From positions 15,583,213-15,647,212 of the forward strand of contig NC_065531.1 in the NCBI RefSeq assembly GCF_020184175.1: a stretch of DNA of 64,000 nucleotides, read 5' to 3'. This DNA is from Aphis gossypii (taxonomy: Eukaryota; Arthropoda; Insecta; Hemiptera; Aphididae). The position numbers and the translations under genes are program-made. The first letter of the stretch is position 1, and every line of letters begins with the position of its first letter. Of the stretch, positions 12,866-24,803 are shown piece after piece. Under the pieces are notes generated by a model. That model worked only from the letters and a program-made list of their open reading frames with translations. It ran no database searches and was not told where the DNA came from.

Positions 12866-13212
12866 TGGTATTATTTTTTTTCTTCTTCTAAACAAAATGA
12901 AAAATTGCCAGTATCCACAAACATAGCATATAATTTTGTCACCGCCGTGATGGAAACGGGTCCGGCGGCGATGATTTGTTAAAATTTTGAGTAATCGCTG
13001 TTGCAAAACATATTGCAGCGAGGAGAGAAGACGCGCGGCAGTCGTTACGTTAATGCCATTAATATATTTTCATTTGAGTACCACCGTAAAGGTAAGATTT
13101 ATTATTATTTTTTTTCTCGTACTTAAAAACCGTCCCGTCTTCGAACGGAACAAATCGCCGGACATTTATTACACGTCACCACAACCCTATCCGATCGGTA
13201 TAAAAATACGAG
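12866..13212 (+). repeat. Diverged tandem duplication, unit B
   Basis: Second copy of the unit at 12420. The segment between a TTGCAG and a GTAAGA is open in the frame equivalent to A (RGEKTRGSRYVNAINIFSFE and onward), so a duplicated exon is conceivable, but neither translation is recognised. Unit B is more GC-rich in its centre (CACCGCCGTGATGG...GGCGGCGATG). Confidence 0.75.
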
Positions 13213-13269
13213 AATTGATAGAAGACTTGTCGTGTGATAGTTTCGATTTTGGTTCGCTCAGTGCATGAA

Positions 13270-16200
13270 AACAAAAATACCCTGTCAATAATAGAGCGTA
13301 ACGGATCTTCTATTACATAATACATAAACTGATTCACCGACTATCATGTTCATCCACCTTTTTATCCTTAAACAATGCATTTATTCCGATTACTGTAGGT
13401 ATATATTATACTTATACTTATAATATATACCTATATGGCTATATAAGGTTATATAACCTTACTCTGATTATTGTGATTTTTGCAAAGACCACCCATTGTT
13501 GATGTTTGTTAATCGAATGATTTTTTTGAAAATGATTATACATGACACATCTAAACCAGCGTTTAAAAGGGAATTTAGTTTCCGAGTTATTAAAATATTA
13601 ATATTAGGAATAAATATTATATAATATATAGTCAATATGTACAAAGTTATTTAGATTAAATTCATAGAAAATAGTATACTTGCACAGAATGACACTGCCT
13701 AAATTGGCTATTATTGCGGTGTTGATATCATGTCATCGCAACGAAAATACTCGCAGCCAGCAGTAGACGTTGGCCACCACTGATCTTCTCATTACTTATT
13801 TTTATAAATATGAGTATGTTAAACGAAAACATAAATCGTAAAAATCTCTTCGCAATCAAACGAACATAGTAAATTATATTTAAATAAAAATAAAAATACC
13901 TATATTCTAATAATTTATTAATAATTACACCAGGAAGAAGACGCTAGTTGCTAATATTATGCATCCCATATTTTATATATATTATATATGCAAGTAAACA
14001 GTGTCAAAATTAAGTATTTTTTTTTTCATTACTGCATCTCGGGAAAATAACCAGAAAATTGTATTTTAGTTTTAAAATTATTTTTTTCAAATAATATAAT
14101 ATTAATATAATAATGGACCACATAATCATCTCTGAGGCCTAACCTGTTGCGGCATTAAGTCAGATCGTGGTCTGACTGACATCATTGAAAGTTCGGGTTA
14201 TACGTGTATGTACGTAACGAATTATCAAATTATCAATACAGTTACGACGAGTTTTCATAAAAAATAAAACGATATATTTACTTACAGTCAGTTTAACATT
14301 TGATATCGGATATCTTTAATAATAATATTATATAATGTACGGATTATATCCCAAAGGAATTCTTCAAGTTAATGTGGTAAAACTGCGTGTATAGAATATA
14401 ATTTAATTGTACATTATTATTGTTATTATCATTGTTTCGGCACTCCGAATTAGTGAATTCTCGTGGGATGATGGTGCGGTTTACAATGCAGGAATAACAC
14501 ATTAATTTATCTAATTCCTTGCCGACAATAAAGATTGTTTATTTTAATTATTCCTATGATAAAATTTAATGGTAAATTATAAATATTAACATTAAGATGA
14601 TACGTAGGTATTTAATATTTCGATTTTCGAGTATACTTATACATACTTATTCGTGTAAAACGGTAAAACGAGTATAATATACACGTCACGCGACTTAACA
14701 ATATGTGTTTTCTCGAGAAATACATTTTATTATTATTCGATTGAAATCCGATTAATCGACAAAAAAGACGGTAATATATTATATTGTCTGTTCAAAGTCA
14801 ACAACCTGCAGGTGTTGTCGAAAACCGACCACAATGTTGTTTTTATGAATTTAGCTATATAATATAGTATTATAGAGGGGCAATGAATCTGAACCAAAGG
14901 GGAACATGATGGAAACCACAGCGATTCTGAAAAACTATTTGTTTAACATTGTTTAATTAATGCCGCAGGAGTTTAACAGAAAAACTCGTTTGTCACTCCG
15001 AACCGTTTGTTTTAAAGGTATATCACTTAAATAAATTGGTTCTCAAGAAAATAATATTTAAAATTGCTGCTGCGTTAGGATACTTGAAAAAGTTATGGTG
15101 TTCATTTCAAATCTAGGAAAAAACCGGGGCAATAAAATCTACGCGAAAAAATTCACTTGAAAATAAACCGTAAAAAATTGACTAATGTGTAGGTAGTAGG
15201 TAACTATTTATCTATAAAAATAAATTAGATCCATAAATTATTATAATTGTATTAATAATTCTAAAGTGATTGAGTCATATTATATTATAATATAATCTTA
15301 TATCAATATATTATTTTTTTTTGGAATCCAAAATGCATATAAAATAAAAATAAATGGAAAATATTATAGTTAGGCGTGTTATTGAATATTATGGAAAAAA
15401 ATGAATTCATTATATTATTGGATAAATATTATATTTTTTTATATTAAATAATAATAAAATTGTGATAAATATAGCATGGTAACCATCACACATAATTTAA
15501 ACATGATATAGTATATTAAGACTAACCAATTTTACTAAAAACAAAAATTAAATCAAATTTGTCTTTACTTTTCTTACATAATTGATTTTTTAAAGTGAAA
15601 TAGGTGAGTACTACCTAGTACCTATACCATGAATTTACTTTATAGAAGCGTTAGTAGAATGCGAGTAATTGCCAAAGTTTGATTTGAATTTCAACGAAAT
15701 ACGCTTTACATAAACCTAACGTACTTAGGAGGTACCTAAATCTAAAATACCTAGGTAAATAAATGTTTAAATTTAATAATATTATGCTTCACAAGAATTT
15801 TGCAGCATTCATAGCCGTCTTTGTGACATATATATTATAATGATGTAATTATTTGATTATAACTTCTTAATAATGTATGTGAACAATTTGGACATTAGAA
15901 TCATATTTTACACGATAGGCTTAACCTTCTCAGTGGATTCTTCATCGTTAGTGGGCGATTTGTACATTTGTTAGGGGTAACGTGATGGTGAACCCACGCG
16001 AAGTTACACTCTTAGGATGGTATAATAAAATTGTATTGAAAATTAAATTGTCAACTGTCTGGACCAATTCGATTTTAACGGCAAATCGGCAGAAATCATT
16101 TTTGTTTTTTTAGCCATTACTCATTATCATTATTATTGAATAGGTATAGTATATTGCTACTCGGGGTATAATAAACCATCAAAACATTAAAAAAAAAAAT

Positions 16201-19200
16201 CCATGCGCATCATTGTACATATTTATTTTATATCTATCTCGATCGATACTACTTTATCATTGTTTGTTATATTATAGAAAAGGCATGGATTTTATTATAA
16301 AAGGTATAGGTGTATTGTACATAATATTATGCATCGTTATTGTGTTATACTAAAACGTTACATAGGTACATTCGACGAAATTGTGTACTCGTATTTCGAA
16401 CCCGCTGAATTCGCACTCTATCCAATTATACCGCCATCTGTCGACTGTCCCAATAATAATATAATATGGTTATACAATATACATATATAATACTGAATAT
16501 CTACTCTTTACCACAAATATTACAGAACGACGATAATGCATAATAATAATATTTAATAATTATAAACATCTCCACAGGATTTCAACAAGGTTCATTATTA
16601 GATAATTAAGATATGATAAACACACGTTAATTTTTTTTGTATTTATAGTCATCGGAGCCAAAAATATTTTTGGACTTATTTTTTACAGTTATTTTGTAAT
16701 ACACGTGAAAGTACTTATCAACCTTAATAGTTTTGGATCCAGTAAAAACGTTTAGCCTATCGATTATCGCAGTTTCCTTGTTATACATCCCCGCCTCTCA
16801 TAATCATATTATAGGTATAACTATTAATTAATATGTATGCTTATATAAGCTTAATATTACCCATGAAAATTATTAATGTAAAAAGCGACGGGACGAGAGG
16901 ACGATTTAAAAGCAAAATTTGAAAAAAAATATCATTGTATTATACGTCATTGATTTACCATACTGTCACCATCACTGCTTATGTATTCATGTCCATAAGC
17001 TTGTGTTTATTACGACCGTTTGACAAAGGCCAAAACTTTCAAAATCCAATTCGTTGCCACGTGTGTGTCATCCCGTCAAGACCCAAATGCAAATGAGTTT
17101 CGAGACCGGAGCATTTGAAGGGTATTATTTTTTTCCTCTGGCCCTGTAGCTATATACAATTGGTCTTATTTACCGTATAAAATATATATAGGTACCTGTC
17201 GTCGGACTTAACAGTTTTATCTGCTGCTGGATTGTTTCTATTTTTTTTTCGGAAAACTGCAAAGTGTTTTCAATTCTCCTCTTAAAATGTGTACGAATAA
17301 ACAAAAGAAAATATATATATATAAAACCTACTTTTCTCGAAACAATAATATTATTGTGGCATTGTCGTTGCAGCTGAAATTTCCATTGTATTCCTATGTC
17401 ATTTGCGCATATATACTAGAAAACCACTACGACTTTAAGTATCTATACTTTGATAAAATTAAACTTTTGAAATATTTAATTTTTATCTTTTGTTTCCGAT
17501 TAAAAAAAAAAAAGTGCACTTCTATATCGCCATCGCAGTGAGTTATATATAAGTGTAATTTTGACAATGCATTAGTTTTTCTTTTTTGTACAATTACAGT
17601 GTCCTTATTATAGCTTATGACAGATATATAATTATATATTGACAACAAATAATGAAATAAACTATCAATATTTTCAAGTTCAATAATAAAAGTTTATAAC
17701 AAGAGATGTTGATTTTGTTTAAATTTGTTCAACCGGTTTTATTTTTTTATTATTTTTAATACATACAGTTAATTATTTATTTAATAAACTTCTTCTTAAC
17801 GAAACTATTTTTCTATACAACAAAATATTTTATAAAACCATTAAATGTTAATTTAGAAATAGTTTCTAAAACGTTTTTTTCTGAAAAAATTCTATTTAAT
17901 GAATTAATATTGTGCATATATTTTATAAAATACACACTTGTTAATTAAATAAAATATGAGAACGAACACAAACACGAACGAGCGCTATCATACCTCATTA
18001 AATTGTATTACCTTATATTAGATTAGTATCTTATACATTATTATTTTTATCGATGATGAGACATTGAGACTATATATAAGTAATAAAATCAGTTGTCACC
18101 AGTACGTTTGTCGTAATTTCGTAAACGAAATTCGAGTTTTTTTAAGATAAAAGAATATGCCTTTTTAACGAATTTTCTATACAATTTTTTTCAAAGAATT
18201 TTTAAGGTTAAATAGAGGTTCAACTGTACTTTTAGTTTTTTTTAATATTATTTATTTTCATTGATATATTGTATTCGTTTCAATATTTAATTATTATGTC
18301 ATATTAAAAAAAATAATTGTATAAAATTTAAAAACATCATTTTTTATTTTAAACTTAAAATCATTTATTAATATTTTAAAGTGTCACATACGACATACGT
18401 TTCAGATATTTTATAAGTTATCACTTATTACCCTTATTGATAATCCTGCAGTACAACAATTTGTTTTAAGCTCTGCGTTTATTATATCTAACATAATATG
18501 TATAGGCAATCATTATAGTTAATTAATATATTAATACTAAGCTTGAGGTACATTTTAAATCTAAATTAATACCGATTGGGTAACAAAGTCAATTATAATG
18601 ATTTTAGCATAATTTAATTTAGAACAAGCACTTGTAACATCATTATCAAAGTAATTTACCAACCGTAATGATTAGAATCTAATTTAGGTAATATAAATAT
18701 ATTAATATATAATATTATAATTTATGGACTTTTGTCTTTTAATATGATTGTGATATGTTTCCATTTATAATAGACAATAAACAGTTAAATATTATGTTAT
18801 GTCGTACACATAATATAGTTTTAGCAGACAGTTATGTTATGTAGACGAGTTTTAGTACCCAAAAGAAATAGACAAAAACAATGGAGAAACAAGTTTAATA
18901 GATATTTTAGTATTTAATATCCATACAGTACAATGCGTCTATACGGGGTTAATTCTCATTTAATATAATGGTAATGTGATAATATATGACTCACATTTCA
19001 ACTTGAAATCTATACACAGTCGCAAACAGATAGGAATTAAAGGTCATTAATGGGTGACCATTGAAAAGTTTTAGTTTTGTGTATATTATATCATTATACG
19101 TATATATATACTCGACGAAAGTCGAAAACCAAAAGCATACATGACCCGGGGCTCAGAAATAATTATTTAAACCCACTGGAATTAATGACGGTGGTATTAT

Positions 19201-19500
19201 ATATCTGCGGCAGTATTGAAATTCAAAACGTGTAAAACTTTTACGGGCTTGTTTTGATGCAGAATGCATACTTAAAAAGTTTTAAAGCTTATATGAGACT
19301 TATACACACCGACAATAACTGTGGGTTCTATTATTCCGTGTTTTCCAAATTAACATAATATCTATAATAATATTTAACACGCGTGTATATATATACATAT
19401 GTGTATACGGTAAAAAATACATTATTTTAATTACTGTTGACTTGATGTGTTATAATATTGTTTATTATAAAGGTAGGCTATGTGTATAATGTATAATTTA
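13270..19500. other. No supported gene
   Basis: AT-rich sequence, probably intronic or intergenic. A small hairpin GTCAGA/TCTGAC occurs near 14159-14176. No coding signal recognised. Confidence 0.5.
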
Positions 19501-19557
19501 CAAAGCTGTAATTTTAACTTTGGTTGATATTTTAAATTCGTTTCATTTTACATTTAG

Positions 19558-19696
19558 TCCTCAGAAAACGCAAATGCATTTTCGGCGAACACAACTCTAC
19601 CAACGGATCAACACTAAAAATAATTACAATTGCATAAAATTAATTATAAAAAAATGTATCTCAAACGATTCTCCTAGACCTTATTTTTATGTATTT
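19558..19696 (+). CDS. Candidate exon, protein not recognised
   Basis: A long T-rich tract ending CATTTAG precedes 19558, and TATTT|GTAAGT follows 19696. Two frames are possible. One is open through the whole 139 nt (PQKTQMHFRRTQLYQRINTK, continuing to YFYVF), entering with one base and leaving in phase 0. The other enters in phase 0 as SSENANAFSANTTLPTDQH and then stops at TAA, which would make it a terminal exon with the rest untranslated. The second has the more protein-like composition in its first 19 codons. Neither resembles a family I can name. Confidence 0.25.
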
Positions 19697-21360
19697 GTAA
19701 GTATAAATATAATTTATAATTAAATGCTCTTCGAATAATTTTATCGAGTTCTCACTTTCGGTATATTATTTCATCTTTGCAATTTAAATTTTATGATTTT
19801 AAAATGTAAGTATATACAGATACTAAAACCGTGTAATTTGTAAATATATTTACTAAATGGTCGTTTAATCAAAGCTTAGTATACTTCACTAGAAATTATT
19901 ATTTACCATACATACGAGGAATCACATACTTATCACTTTTATGTCATAAGTCTGCAGACTACATTAGTTATAATAATTTACGTGGAACTTTATGGACATT
20001 CGTAAAAAGCAGGTACATTATATAAATTATAAAGGACAACCAATAAAATTACTAAACTAACTATAAATCCTGACTAAACTCGTGGAGTTGTTACATTTTG
20101 TAATTGTAAAAATAATTCCATTTAACTAATTTGAAATTGAATTACTTTCAACGGTGTTTAGTTTTCATTTCTATAAATTATGCCATAGATTTTGTTTATA
20201 TACTTAATACTTTATATTATAATATCAAATGTCTTCGCTTTGTTCCTATTACAAGTGTAATATATATGTTTTACTATGTAATAATATGTATACTGAAAAA
20301 TATTACTTTTGTGATTTGGATTAACGTATCTACAACTTACATTTTCTACAATCGGGAGTGAATGGGCGGGAAAATTATATAAACATCGAATCAGATTTAT
20401 ACATAAAAAAAACATTTATAAAACATTTGTTCTGAGTTTAAAAACTATAGACCCTTTGTGTGCAAAGATAAACAAGAATCGTATAAAAAAAATGATAAAT
20501 GATAAATTATGTGGTCAATTTTAAAATATTACTATAATTTTACAATTCAATGATGTTTAATAAATAAAAGAACTTTGGTCTTAGTTTTCAGTATACCTAT
20601 ATAAAAAGTTTGTTGGGAATAAAGTTTTCATTTTATTTGTATATTTCGAGTAACTATATATACATAGTTATTTTTATTATTTAAATCAGTGCATACGTCA
20701 TTGATAAAAAAAATATATTTTAATTACATGCACCTATATATAATTCAAATTATTCATCAAATTTGAAAATTAATAAAATGTATATATGAACTGTGATAAT
20801 CACAACCATATAAAGGGTATAAACATAAACGAAAACACCAAACAACCAAACCTTGGGTCTACAAACTGATTATATGTATACTGTATAGTGTATACCTATG
20901 CATACATCAAGATATTCATTGACAAAATTGACAAAATTGTCAAAAAAAAAATAAAATCAAGTGAGTTAAAATAAAAAATAAAAATAAAAATATTATTATT
21001 ACAATTATATTGTGCATTTTAATTTATTTATTATTTCTGTTATTCAATATAATTACACGACGCGACGGGTTATTTTAATTTTAATATAATTTAATCAACG
21101 ATTTTTTATCCTGTTGCAGTGAAAAAACATGAAGTATTTATTTAAAATATTCAAATCAATATCTAAATATATATTATGCGCATTTATATTTTTGTCATTG
21201 TTGTCTTAGTATTTAGATTTTATCAATATTATATAATATTTTGGAGTAAGAACAATTTATTAATAGTCAATGAGTATTATTGTTAGTTAAAATAATTTCA
21301 TCAAACATAAATGTTTCAATAATTTGTATTTAATATTCTATTTTGAATGAATCGGTTTAG

Positions 21361-21567
21361 GAAATTGCTCGTTATTCATTGAACGTAATTGAGGACGGGC
21401 AGGGCAATATCACAATACATTATTTCAGATTTGGGCGTTTACCAAAAGTCAAAAATAAAATAAATCGAAAGCTTGTTTTTGTACAGTTGAAGGAAACATT
21501 TTTAACAGAAATATGGATGGAAATGATAGATTCGAATTTATTTTTTATGAACCATATAAATAGTTAA
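21361..21567 (+). CDS. Candidate terminal exon or retroposed fragment, 68 codons, not recognised
   Basis: An in-frame TTTAG immediately before 21361 can be read as an acceptor. From there a frame runs EIARYSLNVIEDGQGNITIH and on to a TAA at 21565-21567, with balanced codons (GAG GAC GGG CAG GGC). The stop is followed at once by a run of about 17 A, with no visible 3' untranslated region. That arrangement could mean a terminal exon beside a chance A-tract, or the 3' end of a retroposed copy. No family recognised; no start codon of its own. Confidence 0.25.
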   Translation, partial: EIARYSLNVIEDGQGNITIHYFRFGRLPKVKNKINRKLVFVQLKETFLTEIWMEMIDSNLFFMNHINS

Positions 21568-23402
21568 AAAAAAAAAAAAAAGTATATAGAATTAGAGATT
21601 GCGATATATTATAAGAATTTGTTACGAATATGGATCGCAGTTGACAGCTGACCCACAGTTTATTTTCTTAATATTATATACTTTTTGTTCTGACATTACT
21701 TCTATGATATTACAACTGTTATGTTTTCATTTTAAAAATATGTGCAATGAAGATATTATCATTGAAAAATATTTCGCATGCAATGAACTCTCTTAAATTG
21801 TTATACTATTTAATAAAGTATCTCTTAAAAAAAGATAATACTTTTTAAGTATTATTACAAAATATGCATTGTTAACAGTTATACTGCTATCCTCTATACT
21901 CTACTATTCAGTCTACTCTATTACAATTTAAAATATAAAATAAGTTCACATTAATATTTAATATATGACGACAGTCAATAGGTATGAAATTATTGTACAA
22001 TAAGAAATTAGTTGCTTAAGAATATTAATAAAAATTAAGAATCTTAATTCATGAAGAAGAAAAAACCATGTTTAGACTACATTTGGACGTTATACATTTA
22101 TACACCACGTTCATGTAAAATCTACCGACTGAACAGTGAACATATCATTTATATAAGTATTGTAAGGAATATTTTTGCTTCAAAGGCAATAACTAAATAC
22201 GAGAAATTTATTACGATCGTTATATAGGAGTGGATAAAATAATTGTTTTTGTCCAGCACAGTTTCGAAACGTTCTTGACCGATCATCATATCCGGTATAT
22301 TAAATACATTATATAGGTACTCCGCGAGCATTATGCATAGCTTAATTTCTCGTCGATCGACAACTATTATTGTGTATTATTGACCTGAGTATAATATGAA
22401 TAATATTATATACCTGCGGTATCCTGCAGATATCGGTACACGCATCATCCCCCAACCCTTCAGCCGAGTGCGGTGCTCGACGACGATCGTGGACCGTTAT
22501 CGGGTTTAATTAAAATACGTGGGGTCGCCCGAATTTATTTGCTCGGACGGCTTTTCAATTAAACGGCGTTTGTCTGACCGACGACGGTACTGTATGTATA
22601 CTGTATATGTATACCGCTGCCGCCGCAAAGGCCAACCGCCACCCTTCTACCCCGTCAGATCGACCGCACTGTATATATACCCACGATATGGTCTCCACAA
22701 ATTTTACTCACACACTCACATAATATAATATATATATATATATTATATACTAAGTGAATATTTGATATATTATGTACAAATAAAACGCATTATAATAAAC
22801 GCGGGACATACTATATCGTTTTATGTTAAATTTGTACACATAAACGTATCGTATTCGGTGTAAACTAGTATATATCACGAGAATACGATACTGCGATTCC
22901 TATTTTTTATTTGTCGGAATCATCGTTTTCTAATTGTATTTAAATTTAAAAGTTTACCTGAGAAAAGTATAACTTTTTGGCCGATGGTGCGGAATCTTTA
23001 TGAATCTAGTGAAATTTCATTAGACTAATACTTATTTACACCATACTATATAATTATTTAGCATTATGACTAATTCACTATTATACTGTTTATTCCAACT
23101 CATAAAATAATTTAGTCGATATTAAAATGTTTCTATTCGTTTTATTTTGTATTACCGTCATAATATTAATTTCGATATCTAGTTAGTACAGTAGTGTGGG
23201 GAATCTATAAAAATAATTTAACTAATTTCGGGATAAAGAAAAAATGTACAGCATTTACACCACTTGAATTAAACCAAATATATATATTTTGGTGTTCAAG
23301 TTCAAAAGATCTAAGTAAAAAGATATGATATACGATAAATTTTATATATGCGGAAGGGCTTTGTATGTTACTACGCATTGTGTCAACAGTTTCATTCAAC
23401 GT
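21568..23402. other. No supported gene
   Basis: AT-rich apart from a GC-rich island at 22440-22700 (CGACGACGATCGTGG..., CCGCTGCCGCCGCAAAGG), with no splice-bounded frame I can defend. Confidence 0.5.
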
Positions 23403-23475
23403 AGTTCCGTGGTGTAGCGGTTATCACATCTGCTTTACACGCAGAAGGTCGCCAGTTCGATCCTGGCCGGAATCA
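23403..23475 (+). tRNA. tRNA-Val (anticodon TAC), copy 1
   Basis: A 73-nt cloverleaf: anticodon stem TCTGC/GCAGA around loop TTTACAC (anticodon TAC, reads GTA), and T arm GCCAG-TTCGATC-CTGGC. The acceptor 3' strand is CGGAATC with discriminator A. The 5' strand is AGTTCCG, so position 1 A faces C72: a mismatch absent from copy 2, which has G there. Position 2 is a G-T wobble in both copies. A T5 terminator begins at 23481. The internal A and B boxes are intact. The gene may be functional, but the A1-C72 mismatch could impair 5' maturation. Confidence 0.9.
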
Positions 23476-23480
23476 TCTAA

Positions 23481-23485
23481 TTTTT
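23481..23485 (+). terminator. Pol III terminator of tRNA-Val copy 1
   Basis: Five consecutive T, six bases after the discriminator base. Confidence 0.7.
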
Positions 23486-24720
23486 GCTGGATTGATTCTT
23501 TATTAAAATTTAAACATAATTTTTTTCTTGATTTTTTTTTTTTTTTAGAGCACACTATTTTTAAAAAAATTTCTTTACATACAATACGTTTAATACGATT
23601 TTAAAATAAGGCAACAACTAATGGTTCACTAAAATTTCTCCACGGATAATTACAAAGTTACATTTTGCAAATTTGTAAGTCAAGTCACAAATTAATAATT
23701 AAATAGGTAAAATACTTAAACTGTTACCCATTTCAAGTGTATAATACGTTTAAAATGGAATTAACTATTGTTTATTAATAATTTGCTTAATACTTATAAA
23801 AATGAAATAAGTAGGTACCTAATAAAAAAATAAAAAATATATAAATAATAATATTACACTAAAACTGAGGTGTTTATTTCAGTAACAGATATACTATGTA
23901 GTGTTGTGACTAATGACTATTGACTAATGTTGCAGGTGTTACTATATTATGTTAATCAAATGTGCATTTTAATCCTTTGAGCAGTAGCATCAGATTATAT
24001 TATTATAATATTTACTACTTATTTTTTTTCAAGTTTTTTTTATATTATTACAAAGGTAAAATAATAATAAAATTACTACAAAGATTAAATTTTTCTATCT
24101 TCAATACTTAAATTAATACTACTATTACAAAATTTAATTATTGTTCAATTTATATAATTGTATTTCTTAGTTCTTTATAGACTACATTAATTATCAACAT
24201 TAATTAAGTAAATATATTATTATTTAGTAATTTAGAATGGCCTGTACTCCTGTTTCAATGTATTATTATACATACCAGCTATATTATATTATGTTTAAAT
24301 GTTTAATCTACTTCAAACACTTTCCTCACCCAAAAAATTGCTGATAGATAAAGATTAATATAATATAAATATTATATATTATTTAAATGTGAGTAAAGGT
24401 ATATTATTTAAAAAGGAATACTTCGAAGTACATTTCACATTTCATGCTTTGATCAACATTTATAAAATAGATTGCTTTAAAAAATCAAGAGTAGAAAACT
24501 CCCTCTCAATGATTAATAATAATGAATGAACCTTATTAAAAAATTTAATCGATATAATAGTTATGAAAATGTCTGAATATTGTTATGATTTTTGCATAAA
24601 ATATAAATTTAGAACGATTTAAAATTTATATGATTAATAAGGCATTAAGCTATAAAATTATAAAAAAAATTATTTCAATATTTGCCTTAAATAATGTTCA
24701 AACATTGATAATCACAAGCG

Positions 24721-24793
24721 GGTTCCGTGGTGTAGTGGTTATCACATCTGCTTTACACGCAGAAGGTCGCCAGTTCGATCCTGGCCGGAATCA
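24721..24793 (+). tRNA. tRNA-Val (anticodon TAC), copy 2
   Basis: Same 73-nt structure as the copy 1.3 kb upstream, with two differences seen: position 1 is G (pairs with C72), and the D loop has GTGG where copy 1 has GCGG. Acceptor GGTTCCG/CGGAATC, anticodon TAC, T arm GCCAG/CTGGC, discriminator A. A T6 terminator spans 24798-24803. Flanking sequence is unlike copy 1 apart from a short AATTTTTTGC-type tail, so the duplication is old or limited to the gene. This is the better folded copy. Confidence 0.95.
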
Positions 24794-24797
24794 CAAA

Positions 24798-24803
24798 TTT
24801 TTT
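24798..24803 (+). terminator. Pol III terminator of tRNA-Val copy 2
   Basis: Six consecutive T, five bases after the discriminator base. Confidence 0.75.

Noticed and set aside
23365..23604. 79-codon plus ORF
   Set aside because: It is a read-through of the tRNA-Val gene, not protein.
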